Assembly (NCBI GenBank): GCA_963819845.1
Contig: CAWFXQ010000012.1
Location: forward strand, 1 to 64,000
Length of the DNA stretch: 64,000 bases
Direction of reading: 5' to 3'
From: DATAGF01 sp963819845
GTDB taxonomy: Bacteria; Actinomycetota; Thermoleophilia; Miltoncostaeales; Miltoncostaeaceae
The translations under genes were made by a program, and so were the position numbers. Under the pieces are notes generated by a model. The model worked only from the letters and a program-made list of their open reading frames with translations. It did not search any database and was not told the origin of the DNA. How positions within the stretch are numbered: position 1 is the first letter of the stretch; each line of letters opens with the position of its first letter. This document shows, piece by piece, positions 52,876 to 61,713 of the stretch.

Positions 52876-54026
52876 GGGTCCGCGAGGGCGACCTCGCCCT
52901 GCCGGCCGCGGTCGCGGCGGCGGTCTGGTCGGCCGCCGCCGCGCTCGCGCTCCACGAGCGGCGGGCGGCGCCGCGCGCCGCGGACGAGCCGCCGCTCCAC
53001 CACGGCCCGCTCGTCAGCGTGATCGTCCCGGCCCGCGACGAGGAGCGCGGCATCGGGGCCGCGATCGCGAGCCTGCGGGCGCTCGACTACGACCCGGTCG
53101 AGGTGATCGTGGTCAACGACGAGTCGCGCGACGGCACCCTCGCCGCCGCCCGCGCGGCCGCGGGCGGCGACCCGCGCGTGCGCGTGATCCCGGGCGCCCC
53201 GCTGCCGCCGGGGTGGGTCGGCAAGCCGTGGGCCTGCGTTCAGGGCGTGCGGGTCGCCCGCGGGCGGTGGCTGCTGTTCACCGACGGCGACGTGGTGCAC
53301 GCCCCCGACTCCCTCGGCCGGGCGCTGGCGATGGCGACCCGGCTGGGGACGGGCGGCGTGACGCTGTTCCCGACGATCGACGCCCGGGGACCCGCCGAGC
53401 GGATGGTGATCCCCGCCGCCGCCGCGGCGATCGGGGCCTTCGTGGCGCCGGGCCCCCTGTCGCGGTCGCCGCGCAGCGCGGTGGCCATCGCCGCGGGCGG
53501 CTACATGCTCGTCGAGCGCGCCCTCTACGAGCGGATCGGCGGCCACGCGGCCATCAGGGGCCGGATGGTCAACGACGTCACCCTGGCGGCGCGCGTGAAG
53601 CGCGCCGGGGGGCTGCTGATGCCCGCCCCCGCCGGCGGCCTGGCACGGCTGCGGATGTACCACGGGGCCCGCGAGGTGTGGCAGGGCTGGAGCAAGAACG
53701 CCTCGTTCGGCGTCGAGGGCGGCGCGGCCAAGGCCCTGGTCGGCGCGCTCACCGTCGCGGCGCTGGCGGTGCTGCCCCTCGCGGCGGCGGCCGAGGGCGC
53801 CCGGCGGCGGGACGCCCGGCTGGCCGCCACGGGCGTGGCCGGAGCGGCCGCGCTGGCGGCGCTGCAGCGGCTGACGACGTGGGCGGTGCCGACGCCGGCG
53901 CCGTACGCCGCGACCATGCCGCTGGGCCTGGTGGTGCTCTCGGCGGCCGCGGTCCGCGGGGCGCTGGAGCGCCTCGGCGGCCGCGGCCCGAGCTGGCGCG
54001 GCCGGCGCTACCCGCTGGCGCGCTGA
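52872..54026 (+). CDS. Membrane-associated glycosyltransferase family 2, probable CTG start
   Basis: 384 residues. After one N-terminal hydrophobic stretch (LPAAVAAAVWSAAAALAL), a GT-A domain has VSVIVPARDEERGI, VIVVNDESRDGT and the DxD-like FTDGDVVHAP; KRAGGL and QGWSKN follow, then two or three C-terminal membrane helices. The layout fits HpnB-type or carotenoid glycosyltransferases. No ATG/GTG lies early enough; CTG at 52872 overlaps the Mop stop as CTGA and has GGAG seven bases upstream. The acceptor is unknown. Confidence 0.82.
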   Translation: MRVREGDLALPAAVAAAVWSAAAALALHERRAAPRAADEPPLHHGPLVSVIVPARDEERGIGAAIASLRALDYDPVEVIVVNDESRDGTLAAARAAAGGDPRVRVIPGAPLPPGWVGKPWACVQGVRVARGRWLLFTDGDVVHAPDSLGRALAMATRLGTGGVTLFPTIDARGPAERMVIPAAAAAIGAFVAPGPLSRSPRSAVAIAAGGYMLVERALYERIGGHAAIRGRMVNDVTLAARVKRAGGLLMPAPAGGLARLRMYHGAREVWQGWSKNASFGVEGGAAKALVGALTVAALAVLPLAAAAEGARRRDARLAATGVAGAAALAALQRLTTWAVPTPAPYAATMPLGLVVLSAAAVRGALERLGGRGPSWRGRRYPLAR

Positions 54027-55090
54027 GCGCGACGGCGCGGGGTGCGGCCGAGCAGGAGGTCGCGCGCCGCGTTGAGCGCCACGGTGAGCCCCTCGGCCTG
54101 CCCGCGGATGGCCGGGTGCAGCCCCGCCACCCGGTCGGGGTGGCAGCGCGAGACCTGGTCGCGGTAGGCGCGGTCAACCTCGTCGGCCGGCGCGCCCGTG
54201 GGAAGCCCGAGCAGGGCGGCGGCCTCGTCCGGGCTGCGCGGCAGCGGCACCTCGCCCGGGGCGGCGGGCGGCGGCGGCACCGGCCGGACGCGGCGGCGGC
54301 GTGACCGCTCGGCGGCCATCGACGCGCGCTCCTCGGCCAGCGCCGCGCGCTCCTCGATGAGCCGCTCGCGCTCCTCGGCGACCTCCTGGGCGAGGCTCAC
54401 CAGGCGCCGGTCGCGGGTCGCGGGGTCCTCGCGAAGCGCCCCGAGCATGGCCTCGGGGTCGAGGTCGGCGGGCGCGTCGCCGGGCACCTCCCAGCCGGGC
54501 CCGGCCTCGCCGCGCCGGATGCCCGCGATCACCTCCAACATCCCCATGTGGGCGCGGTTCCCGAGCGCCGGGCCCTCCGAGGGCCCCAGCCGGACCAGCC
54601 GCACCGACTCCCATCCCGGCTCGATGATGAAGGCGGCCGACGAGCGCCCCGCCAGCAGCACGCGCCGCCTCGGCCGGGCGCGGTGGCCGAGGATGGCGAA
54701 GCGCGCCCCGGGGTCGTCGGCGCCGGAGAGCGCGGCCAGCTCACCGGCCAGGTCGTCGAGCCGGCGCGCCACCTCGCGCCCGTCGGGCCCGTCGGCCGGC
54801 GCCTCGCGCGCGGCGGCCAGGGCCGCGTCGCGGGCGGCGGCGTCGCCCGACTGGCCGGCGGCCAGCACCGCCCACCAGCGGGCCCAGGGGTCGTCCTCCC
54901 CGGCCCGCAGCAGCGCCACCGCCGCGGCCGCGGGGTGGTCGAGGGCGAGCAGGGTCGCCGCCAGCGCCGTCGCGGCCCGGGGCGAGTCGCCCATGGCCGC
55001 CGAGGCCGACAGCAGGGCCACCTGGCGCCAGCGGCCCTCGGTGCCCCGGGCGGGGGCGGGGCCGGCGGCGGCGATGAAGGGGTCGATCAC
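54008..55090 (-). CDS. Protein with C-terminal J-domain
   Basis: 360 residues. Residues 1-230 are unrecognised, helical and Ala-rich, with a central beta-rich part (RRRVLLAGRSSAAFIIEPGWESVRLVRLG). A charged coiled coil (QEVAEERERLIEERAALAEERA) and a Pro-rich linker lead to a J-domain (AALLGLPTGAPADEVDRAYRDQVSRCHPDRVAGLHP) carrying the HPD motif that stimulates DnaK. J-domains are usually N-terminal in DnaJ, so this is a specialised co-chaperone. It overlaps the glycosyltransferase 3' end by 19 bases. Confidence 0.8.
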   Translation of the reverse strand: MIDPFIAAAGPAPARGTEGRWRQVALLSASAAMGDSPRAATALAATLLALDHPAAAAVALLRAGEDDPWARWWAVLAAGQSGDAAARDAALAAAREAPADGPDGREVARRLDDLAGELAALSGADDPGARFAILGHRARPRRRVLLAGRSSAAFIIEPGWESVRLVRLGPSEGPALGNRAHMGMLEVIAGIRRGEAGPGWEVPGDAPADLDPEAMLGALREDPATRDRRLVSLAQEVAEERERLIEERAALAEERASMAAERSRRRRVRPVPPPPAAPGEVPLPRSPDEAAALLGLPTGAPADEVDRAYRDQVSRCHPDRVAGLHPAIRGQAEGLTVALNAARDLLLGRTPRRRAQRASG

Positions 55091-55151
55091 GGGATCGAGC
55101 GTAGCGGAGCGGAACAGGCGCGGGAGGCGGCGGCGCGTCTATGCTCGGCGG

Positions 55152-57191
55152 GTGAACCGGCTCGCGCAGGAGTCCAGCCTCTACCTGCGCCAGCACGCCG
55201 ACAACCCGGTGGATTGGCAGCCGTGGGGCGGCGAGGCGTTCGCCCGCGCACGCACCGAGGACCGGCCGGTGCTGCTGTCGGTCGGCTACTCCTCGTGCCA
55301 CTGGTGCCACGTGATGGCCCACGAGTCGTTCGAGGACCCCGGCACGGCCGCCGTCATGAACGAGCTCTTCGTGAACGTGAAGGTTGACCGCGAGGAGCGC
55401 CCCGACGTCGACGCCCTCTACATGCAGGCCACCCTGGCGCTCGCGGGGCAGGGCGGCTGGCCCATGACCGTCTTCCTCACGCCCGAGGGCCGGCCGTTCT
55501 ACGCGGGCACCTACTTCCCCAAGACGGCGCGCGGCGGCCTGCCCGCCTTCGCGGACCTGTGCCGGGCCATCGCCGCGGCCTACCGCGACCGGCGCGAGGA
55601 CGTCGAGGGCCAGGCCGCGGAGGTGGCGCGGCGGCTGGCGGCGGCGTCCGAGCGGCGCGGGGCGGCCGAGGCGCTCGAGCGCCAGACGCTCGACGACGCC
55701 GTGGTGGGCCTCGCGCGGGCCTTCGACCCGGTGGAGGGCGGCTTCGGCGGCGCGCCCAAGTTCCCGCCCTCGCTCGCCCTGGAGTTCCTCCTGCGCCGGC
55801 TGGCGCGGCGCCCCGACGACCCCCATGCGCGCCAGATCGTGGAGATGACGCTGGGGAAGATGGCGGCCGGCGGGATCCACGACCAGATCGGGGGGGGCTT
55901 CCACCGCTACAGCGTCGACGGCCAGTGGCTGGTGCCCCACTTCGAGAAGATGCTCTACGACAACGCCCTGCTGGCGCGGGACTACGCGATCGCCCACCGG
56001 GTGACCGGCTCCCCCGACTACGCCGCCGTGGCCCAGGAGACGCTCGACTACCTCCTGCGCGAGATGCGGCTGCCCGGGGGCGGCTTCGCGGCCGCGCAGG
56101 ACGCCGACTCGCCCGGCGGCGAGGGCGCCTTCTTCGTCTGGACGCCCGAGGAGATCGGCGCGCTGCTGCCCGAGATCCAGGCGCGGGCCGTCACGATGCG
56201 CTTCGGGGTCCGGCCGGAGGGCAACTTCGAGGGCCGCACCATCCTGCGCCTGGCGGCGCCCCTGGACGCGGTCTCGCAGGAGCTGGGCGAGGACGCCCGC
56301 CCCCTGCTCGCCGCCGCGCGGCGGACGCTCTACGAGGCGCGTTCCCGCCGGCCCGCCCCGGCGCGCGACGACAAGGTCATCGCCTCGTGGAACGGCCTGG
56401 CCATCGCCGCCTTCGCCGACGCGGGCGTGATCCTGGGGCGCGGCGACTACATCGACGCCGCCGCGGCCACCGCGGCCTTCGTCCTCGACGCGCTGGTGGT
56501 CGACGGGCGCCTGCGCCGCGCCCACATGGACGGCCGGGCCCACCACCTGGGCCAGCTCGACGACCACGCCGACCTCTGCCACGGCCTGCTCAGCCTCTAC
56601 GAGGCCACCTTCCACCCGCGCTGGCTCGCGGCGGCGCGCGGGCTCGCCGACCGCATGGTCGAGCTGTTCGCCGACCCCGAGGGCGGCGGGTTCTTCTACG
56701 CGGGCGCCGACGGCGAGACGCTGGTGGCGCGGACCCGCGACCTGGAGGACCACCCCACGCCCGCCGGCAACTCGCAGGCCGCCCACGTCCTGGTGCGCCT
56801 CGCCGGCCTCACCGGCGACGCGGCGCTCGAGGAGCGCGCCGCGGCGGCGCTCGGGCTGGTGCGCGAGGAGATGGGACGCTTCCCGCAGGCCTTCGGCACC
56901 GCCCTGATCGCGCTCGACGACCACCTGTCCGACCGCCGCGAGATCGCCGTCGTGGGGGCGCCCGACGACCCCCGAACGGCCGAGCTGGTGGCCGCCGCGC
57001 GCGCCGGCGCCGCGCCGGCCGACGCCCTGGCGGCCGGCGACCCGGACGACCCCGCCGCCGCGGAGGCCGCGCCGCTGCTGGCCGATCGGCCCCTGGTGGA
57101 CGGCGCGCCCGCCGCCTACGTCTGCGTCGGGTTCGCCTGCCGGGCCCCGGTCACCCGCCCCGAGGATCTGGCGGAGAACCTGGCCGCGTGA
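55152..57191 (+). CDS. YyaL-like protein: thioredoxin-like domain plus (alpha/alpha)6 barrel
   Basis: 679 residues. The N-terminal DUF255 thioredoxin-like domain holds YSSCHWCHVMAHESFED (CxxC) and QGGWPMTVFLTPEG. The C-terminal half is an (alpha/alpha)6 toroid resembling N-acylglucosamine epimerases (IGGGFHRYSVDGQWLVPHFEKMLYDNALLA, DDKVIASWNGLAI). The family is widespread (animal spermatogenesis-associated 20), but its reaction is not established. GTG at 55152 gives the standard VNRLAQESSLYLRQHADNPVDW start. Confidence 0.93.
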   Translation: MNRLAQESSLYLRQHADNPVDWQPWGGEAFARARTEDRPVLLSVGYSSCHWCHVMAHESFEDPGTAAVMNELFVNVKVDREERPDVDALYMQATLALAGQGGWPMTVFLTPEGRPFYAGTYFPKTARGGLPAFADLCRAIAAAYRDRREDVEGQAAEVARRLAAASERRGAAEALERQTLDDAVVGLARAFDPVEGGFGGAPKFPPSLALEFLLRRLARRPDDPHARQIVEMTLGKMAAGGIHDQIGGGFHRYSVDGQWLVPHFEKMLYDNALLARDYAIAHRVTGSPDYAAVAQETLDYLLREMRLPGGGFAAAQDADSPGGEGAFFVWTPEEIGALLPEIQARAVTMRFGVRPEGNFEGRTILRLAAPLDAVSQELGEDARPLLAAARRTLYEARSRRPAPARDDKVIASWNGLAIAAFADAGVILGRGDYIDAAAATAAFVLDALVVDGRLRRAHMDGRAHHLGQLDDHADLCHGLLSLYEATFHPRWLAAARGLADRMVELFADPEGGGFFYAGADGETLVARTRDLEDHPTPAGNSQAAHVLVRLAGLTGDAALEERAAAALGLVREEMGRFPQAFGTALIALDDHLSDRREIAVVGAPDDPRTAELVAAARAGAAPADALAAGDPDDPAAAEAAPLLADRPLVDGAPAAYVCVGFACRAPVTRPEDLAENLAA

Positions 57192-57266
57192 CGGGGACGG
57201 TCACCGAGTTTAAGAATTGGCCTGCGCGCAGGCGACTAGCGTGCGTGCTCGACCAGGAGGTGGAGC

Positions 57267-57674
57267 GTGACGGCACGGAAAGCGCGGAGGGCGGCCATCG
57301 CGCTGACGGTCACCGCGGCGGTGGGCGTGGCGGGCATCGCCGGCGTCGCCACCGCGGCGAAGCAGGCGGCGACCAAGCCGCCCGCCAAGCGCGCCCTCAC
57401 GGCGAGCGGCACCGCGCTCGCGTTCAACAAGAAGACCCTGACGGCCCCGCGGGGGCGGGTGCAGCTCGTCCTCACCAACAAGGCGCGGATCCCGCACAAC
57501 GTCGCCATCCGCGGCAACGGGCTCGCGGCCAAGAAGGGCAAGGTCGTGGGTCAGGGCAAGACCTCGTCGGTGACCGCCGCGGTCAAGCCCGGCAAGTACA
57601 CCTACTACTGCAGCGTGTCCGGACACGAGGCGGCGGGGATGAAGGGGACCCTCACCGTCCCCCGGCCCAGGTAG
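57267..57674 (+). CDS. Plastocyanin-like blue copper protein
   Basis: 135 residues. A signal peptide (ALTVTAAVGVAGIAGVATA) precedes a cupredoxin domain with all four type-1 copper ligands in order: His77 (RIPHNVAI), Cys115, His120 and Met125 (YYCSVSGHEAAGM). It would carry electrons outside the membrane. AGGAGG at 57255-57260 precedes GTG 57267. It begins a cluster of redox proteins, followed after 7 bases by a cytochrome-P460-like gene. Confidence 0.93.
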   Translation: MTARKARRAAIALTVTAAVGVAGIAGVATAAKQAATKPPAKRALTASGTALAFNKKTLTAPRGRVQLVLTNKARIPHNVAIRGNGLAAKKGKVVGQGKTSSVTAAVKPGKYTYYCSVSGHEAAGMKGTLTVPRPR

Positions 57675-57681
57675 CGGAGCC

Positions 57682-58234
57682 GTGCGCGGCGGGAGCGCGG
57701 CGGTCCTGGCGGCGGCGGTTGTCGCCGTCGCCGGGGGCGCGGCGCTCTCGGGCGCGGCGGGCCAGGGCGGGCCCGCCCTGACGCCGGGCGACCTGCCCGG
57801 CATCCCGGCCGCGGACGCCGCGACGATCGTGGCCTCCGAGGGCTGGCAGCGGCTCACGCGCCGCCCGGTGGGCTCCCTGCGACCGCTGGGCAGCGCCCAC
57901 CCCGGCACCAAGTCGATCCGCGTTCGACCGCACTCGCGGCGCCCTCACCGACCGCCGCGGCCGCCAGCGCTTCCCCTACCCGCTCGGCACGACGATCGTG
58001 AAGACCGTGCGCTCCGGCGGGCAGCTGAGCCTGGTCGCGATCATGCGCAAGGTCCGCAGGGGGACCGCCACGAGCTCGTGGCGCTTCGTGGAGTACGCCA
58101 ACGGCCGCACGGGCCCGGGCTTCTCGAAGGTCGGCGGCGGCCAGCAGCTCTGCCGGAGCTGCCACGTCTCGGCCACCCAGGTGCAGGGCAGCGACGCGGT
58201 CTTCTACCGGCTCGGGGCGGCGCCTACGGGTTGA
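57682..58234 (+). CDS. Cytochrome P460-like c-type haem protein, frameshifted
   Basis: A signal peptide (AAVLAAAVVAVAGGAALSGAAG) precedes a region resembling cytochrome P460 (QRFPYPLGTTIVKTVR, SLVAIMRKVRR, SSWRFVEYANG) with the haem-binding motif CRSCH near the end and VFYRLG closing. P460 proteins oxidise hydroxylamine or NO. The frame breaks at 57922-57928 (GTTCGAC); GTCGAC restores KSIRVDRTRGALTDRRGR and a 183-residue protein. The span of 553 nt equals 552+1. The Lys that crosslinks P460 haem cannot be assigned by eye. Confidence 0.78.
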
Positions 58235-58929
58235 CGTTGAGGTCCACGATCATGCCCAGCATGTCGTGGCCGTCGACGCTGCAGAAGATCTCGTAGACGC
58301 CGGCCGGCAGCGTGACGTCCACCGACTGCGAGGCGCCGGGGGCGGCGACCGGCGACTCCGCGATCGGGCGGCTGCCCGAGCCCGCGCACCCCGATGCGGT
58401 GATCCGTGTCCGTCGTCCCGTTCGTGACCTGCAGGCGCATCGGCGCGCCCGCCGACGCCGCGATGGGCGCCGCCGGGCTGAACACGAAATTCGTGCCCGT
58501 GAACGCGAGGGTCCGGACGCCCGGCGGCGGGGCGGGGGCGGCGGCGGCGGGGGCGTCCCCGGGGTCGTGCCGCCGCCCGGCGCGGCCGCGTCGCACAGCT
58601 TCTTGGCCGCCCTGAGGGCCGCGATCGCACGCCGCAGCTTCGCCTTCTTCGCCCTCAGCACCTTCGGGGCGGCCTTCGCCGCGTTCCTGTTGGCCGCCGC
58701 CCGCAGCCGCCGGGCCTGGGTCGCCTTGGCCGCACCGGCCGTGCACCTCGCATCGGGAGCGAGGCGGCGGAAGGTCGCGTTGAGGCCCGCCAGGGGCTTG
58801 GGGGTCGCGGCGAGGCGGATCGTGGCCGGCGCCGGGTCCGGGCGGTCGGCCGCGAACGGCGGCGCCCAGGGCCAGCGTGGCTGCGGCGGCGGCGCACCCC
58901 ACCAGGACCGCCGCGACCAGCAGGCGCAC
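58224..58929 (-). CDS. Exported coiled-coil plus cupredoxin protein, several frameshifts
   Basis: A signal peptide (RLLVAAVLVGCAAAAATLALG) is followed by a Lys/Ala-rich helical stretch (RRLRAAANRNAAKAAPK, LRAKKAKLRRAIAALRAAKK), a Pro-rich linker and a cupredoxin domain with His (TDHRIGV), Cys and His (IFCSVDGHDM) and Met in DMLGM. At least three indels break the frame: CGAAC at 58853-58857, one in the Pro-rich repeat near 58545, and an extra G near 58377. After correction one protein of about 234 residues results. It is likely a copper electron carrier or copper-binding protein. Confidence 0.62.
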
Positions 58930-59699
58930 CTACGGGTTGACGGTCAGCGGAACGGTCATGCCCGGTGTGCGGCGTGCGGCTGACGCCGCAGAAGATCTGG
59001 TAGCTGCCCGCCGGCCAGCGTGACGTCGACCGAGGTCGTGCCGCCGGTGCTGACGGCGGAACTGGTCTGACCGCACATTGCCGCGGCTGGTGCGGACGCC
59101 GATGCGGTGCATCGATCCGCTCGACGCGTTGTCATCTGCAGTGTGAGCCGGACGTCCCGGCCGCGCGGTCTGCGTCGTGCTCGGCGAAAGTCGAGGTTGC
59201 CGTGCCGGTGAACGACGAGCGTCTGAGGCCCCGGCCCCGGCCCCGGGCCCGGCCCGGGCCGGCCCCGGTCCCGGCGGCGTCCCGGGCGGGGTGGCCCGGG
59301 CCCGGGTGGTGCCCGGGCGGTCCCGGGGGTGCCCGGCGCCCGGGGGGGTGGCGGCCTCCTGGCACAGCTTGCGGGCCGCCTTGAGGACCGTGATCGCCCG
59401 CTTGAGCTTGGCCCGCTTGGCCTTGAGCTGCTTTGGGCGTGGCCTTCGCGGCGTTCTTGTTGGCCGCCGCGCGGAGCTTGCGGGCCTGGGCCGCCTTCGC
59501 GGCGCCGGCCGAGCACTTGGCGTCGGGCCGCGATCGTCTTGAAGGTCTTGTTCAGGCCGGCGAACGGCTTGGCCGTCGCGGTCAGGCGCGGCGCCTCGGG
59601 CGCCGCTCCTCCGCGGTCGGAGGCGATGGCCGGGCCGAGCACCATCGACGCCGCGGCGGCGGCGCAGCCCACCAATACGATGGCGATCAGGCGGCGCAG
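58930..59699 (-). pseudogene. Second coiled-coil plus cupredoxin protein, heavily frameshifted
   Basis: A paralogue of the next gene: signal peptide LRRLIAIVLVGCAAAAASMVLG, Lys/Ala-rich helices (ADAKCSAGAAKAAQARKLRAA, LKAKRAKLKRAITVLKAARKLC), a Gly/Pro-rich linker and a cupredoxin end (SMHRIGVRT, YQIFCGVS, GMTVPLTVNP). Five or more indels interrupt it (for example GGGCC at 59525, AAAG near 59434, extra bases near 59210 and 59010). The start is probably CTG at 59699, six bases after GGAGG; no ATG/GTG is better placed. It may be a decayed gene or simply a poorly resolved GC-rich stretch. Confidence 0.5.
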
Positions 59700-59774
59700 G
59701 GGAAACCTCCGGGACGACACTATGCACACCGGGCGCGGGGTGGCAAGCGCCCCGGGTTCTCGTACGCTGCCGCG

Positions 59775-60764
59775 ATGCCCCGCCTGGCGGTCACGGCCCG
59801 CCTCTCCGACCCCGCCGCGGTCGAGCGCCTGCGGGCGGCCGGGCACGCCGTGACCGTCCGCGACGACCCGCGGCCGGCGGCCGCGGACGAGCTCCGCGCC
59901 CTCGCCGGCGGCTGCGAGGGCCTGCTCTGCCTGCCGGCCGACCGCATCGACGCCGGCCTCCTCGACGCCTGCCCGGGGCTGCGCTGGGTGAGCAACCACG
60001 CCGTGGGCACCGACAACGTCGACCTCGCCGCGGCCGCGGCGCGCGGCGTGGCCGTGGCCAACACCCCCGGCGTGCTGAACGACGCGACGGCCGACCTGTG
60101 CGTGGCCCTGGCGCTCGCCGCGGCCCGGCGGGTGGCCGAGGGCGACCGGCTGATCCGCTCCGGCGGGTGGACCGGCTTCTCGACCGACCTGCTGCTGGGG
60201 CTCGACCTGGCCGGGGCGACGGCGGGCCTGGTGGGGCTGGGAGGGGTCGGGCGGGCGGTGGCCCGCCGCCTGGTGGCGGGCTTCGGCATGCACGGCCTCT
60301 ACGCCGCGCGGCGGCCCCGGCCCGACGACGAGCGCGAGCTGGGGCTGCGCCGCGCGCCCCTCGACGAGCTGCTGCGCGCGGCGGACGTCGTGACCCTGCA
60401 CCTGCCCCTGACGCCCGAGACGCGCGGGCTGATCGGGCCGCGGGAGCTGGCGCTGATGCGGCCCGGCGCCGTGCTGGTGAACATCTCGCGCGGGCCCGTG
60501 GTCGACGAGGCGGCGCTGGTCGCGGAGCTGCGGCGGGGCCGGATCGCCGCCGGGCTCGACGTGTTCGACGACGAGCCCCTGCCCGCCGGGCACCCCCTGA
60601 CCGCGCTCCCCAACGTCGTGCTCACCCCCCACATCGCGAGCGCCGGCCGCGGCACCCGGGCGCGCATGGCCGGCCTGGCGGTCGATAACCTCCTGGCCAT
60701 GGCCGAGGGGCGCCGTCCGCCGAGCCCCGTGGTCTGGGAGGGCCGCCTCGCAGGGCCCTCCTGA
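59775..60764 (+). CDS. D-isomer-specific 2-hydroxyacid dehydrogenase
   Basis: 329 residues. The NAD(P)-binding motif is TAGLVGLGGVGRAVARRL; the catalytic Arg lies in LVNISRGPVVDEAAL, Glu in DVFDDEPLP and His in LTPHIASAG. The family includes glyoxylate/hydroxypyruvate reductases, which it most resembles, but the substrate is not certain. The ATG at 59775 directly begins the fold. It is probably monocistronic. Confidence 0.9.
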   Translation: MPRLAVTARLSDPAAVERLRAAGHAVTVRDDPRPAAADELRALAGGCEGLLCLPADRIDAGLLDACPGLRWVSNHAVGTDNVDLAAAAARGVAVANTPGVLNDATADLCVALALAAARRVAEGDRLIRSGGWTGFSTDLLLGLDLAGATAGLVGLGGVGRAVARRLVAGFGMHGLYAARRPRPDDERELGLRRAPLDELLRAADVVTLHLPLTPETRGLIGPRELALMRPGAVLVNISRGPVVDEAALVAELRRGRIAAGLDVFDDEPLPAGHPLTALPNVVLTPHIASAGRGTRARMAGLAVDNLLAMAEGRRPPSPVVWEGRLAGPS

Positions 60765-60832
60765 CCCCAGGCAGTGTCGATCCGGGCGGGCCCCGGCGTC
60801 GTCCTGAAGAGGCCCGACGACGGGAGGGCGTG

Positions 60833-61426
60833 ATGGGCGATGGTGGCGGACGGAAGGTGATCGCATCGGTGACCGTCTCGCTGGACGGGTTCTCCGCCGG
60901 CCCCGGTGGGGACCTGAGCGGACTGGTCGAGCACGCGGGCTCCGAGCAGACGAGCGCCTGGTTCGAGGGCGTCTACCGCGGCGCCGACACGGCCCTGATG
61001 GGGCGGGTCAATTACGAGGGCTTCCACGGCTACTGGCCGGCGGTGGCCCGCGACCCGGAGTCATCGCCGCGCGGGCGCGACCTGGCGCGCTGGCTCGACG
61101 ACGTCGAGAAGGTCGTCTTCTCGCGCACCCTGGCGACGGCCGAGTGGCAGAACGCCCGCCTCGCCGAGCGCGAGCTCGAGGACGAGGTGCGCGCGCTCTC
61201 GGCCTCGCCGGGCCGGGACATCATCGTCCTCAACAGCGCGAGCGTCATCCGGGCGCTGCTCGCGGCCCACCTCGTCGACGAGCTGCGGCTGATCCTGGCC
61301 CCCATCGTGATGGGATCGGGGCTGCGGCTGTTCTCCGAGGGACTGCCCCGCACGGGCTGGCGACTCGCGAGCCTGACCACGCTTCCCGGCGGCGGCCTCG
61401 GGCTGCAGTACTCACGCGCCGCCTGA
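60833..61426 (+). CDS. DHFR/RibD C-terminal-like reductase
   Basis: 197 residues. The start VIASVTVSLDGFSAGPGG and the late LRLILAPIVMGSGLRLF are typical of the dihydrofolate-reductase-like proteins related to the RibD reductase domain, which use NADPH. These stand-alone members have no assigned substrate. ATG 60833 is preferred over GTG 60830 because GGGAGG lies nearby and the fold begins soon after. Confidence 0.85.
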   Translation: MGDGGGRKVIASVTVSLDGFSAGPGGDLSGLVEHAGSEQTSAWFEGVYRGADTALMGRVNYEGFHGYWPAVARDPESSPRGRDLARWLDDVEKVVFSRTLATAEWQNARLAERELEDEVRALSASPGRDIIVLNSASVIRALLAAHLVDELRLILAPIVMGSGLRLFSEGLPRTGWRLASLTTLPGGGLGLQYSRAA

Positions 61427-61476
61427 CGCGGTCCGGCGCCGGGCTCGCCGAGGCGGCGGGCGCTATCCTGCGCCCG

Positions 61477-61713
61477 ATGGCGGACCTGACGGAGCTGACC
61501 GCGATGATCGAGGACGCCCTGCCGGGCGCGTCGGCGGAGGTCGTCGACCAGGGCGGGGGGGACCACCTCGCCGCCGTGGTCGTGGCCCCCCAGTTCGCCG
61601 GCCTGTCGCGCATCGAGCAGCACCGGCTCGTCTACGCGGCGGTGCAGAGCCGGCTCGACGACGGCAGCATCCACGCCCTCGCACTGAGGACCCGCGCACC
61701 GGAGGCGACATGA
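61477..61713 (+). CDS. BolA-family protein
   Basis: 78 residues. The BolA fold is recognisable (MIEDALPGASAEVVDQGGGDHLAAVVVAPQFAGLSRIEQHRLVYAAV), with His in DHLAA and the conserved HRLVY. BolA proteins pair with monothiol glutaredoxins to bind a shared [2Fe-2S] cluster in iron sensing or cluster delivery. The stop overlaps the Grx4 start by ATGA, so the partners are co-translated. Confidence 0.92.
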   Translation: MADLTELTAMIEDALPGASAEVVDQGGGDHLAAVVVAPQFAGLSRIEQHRLVYAAVQSRLDDGSIHALALRTRAPEAT

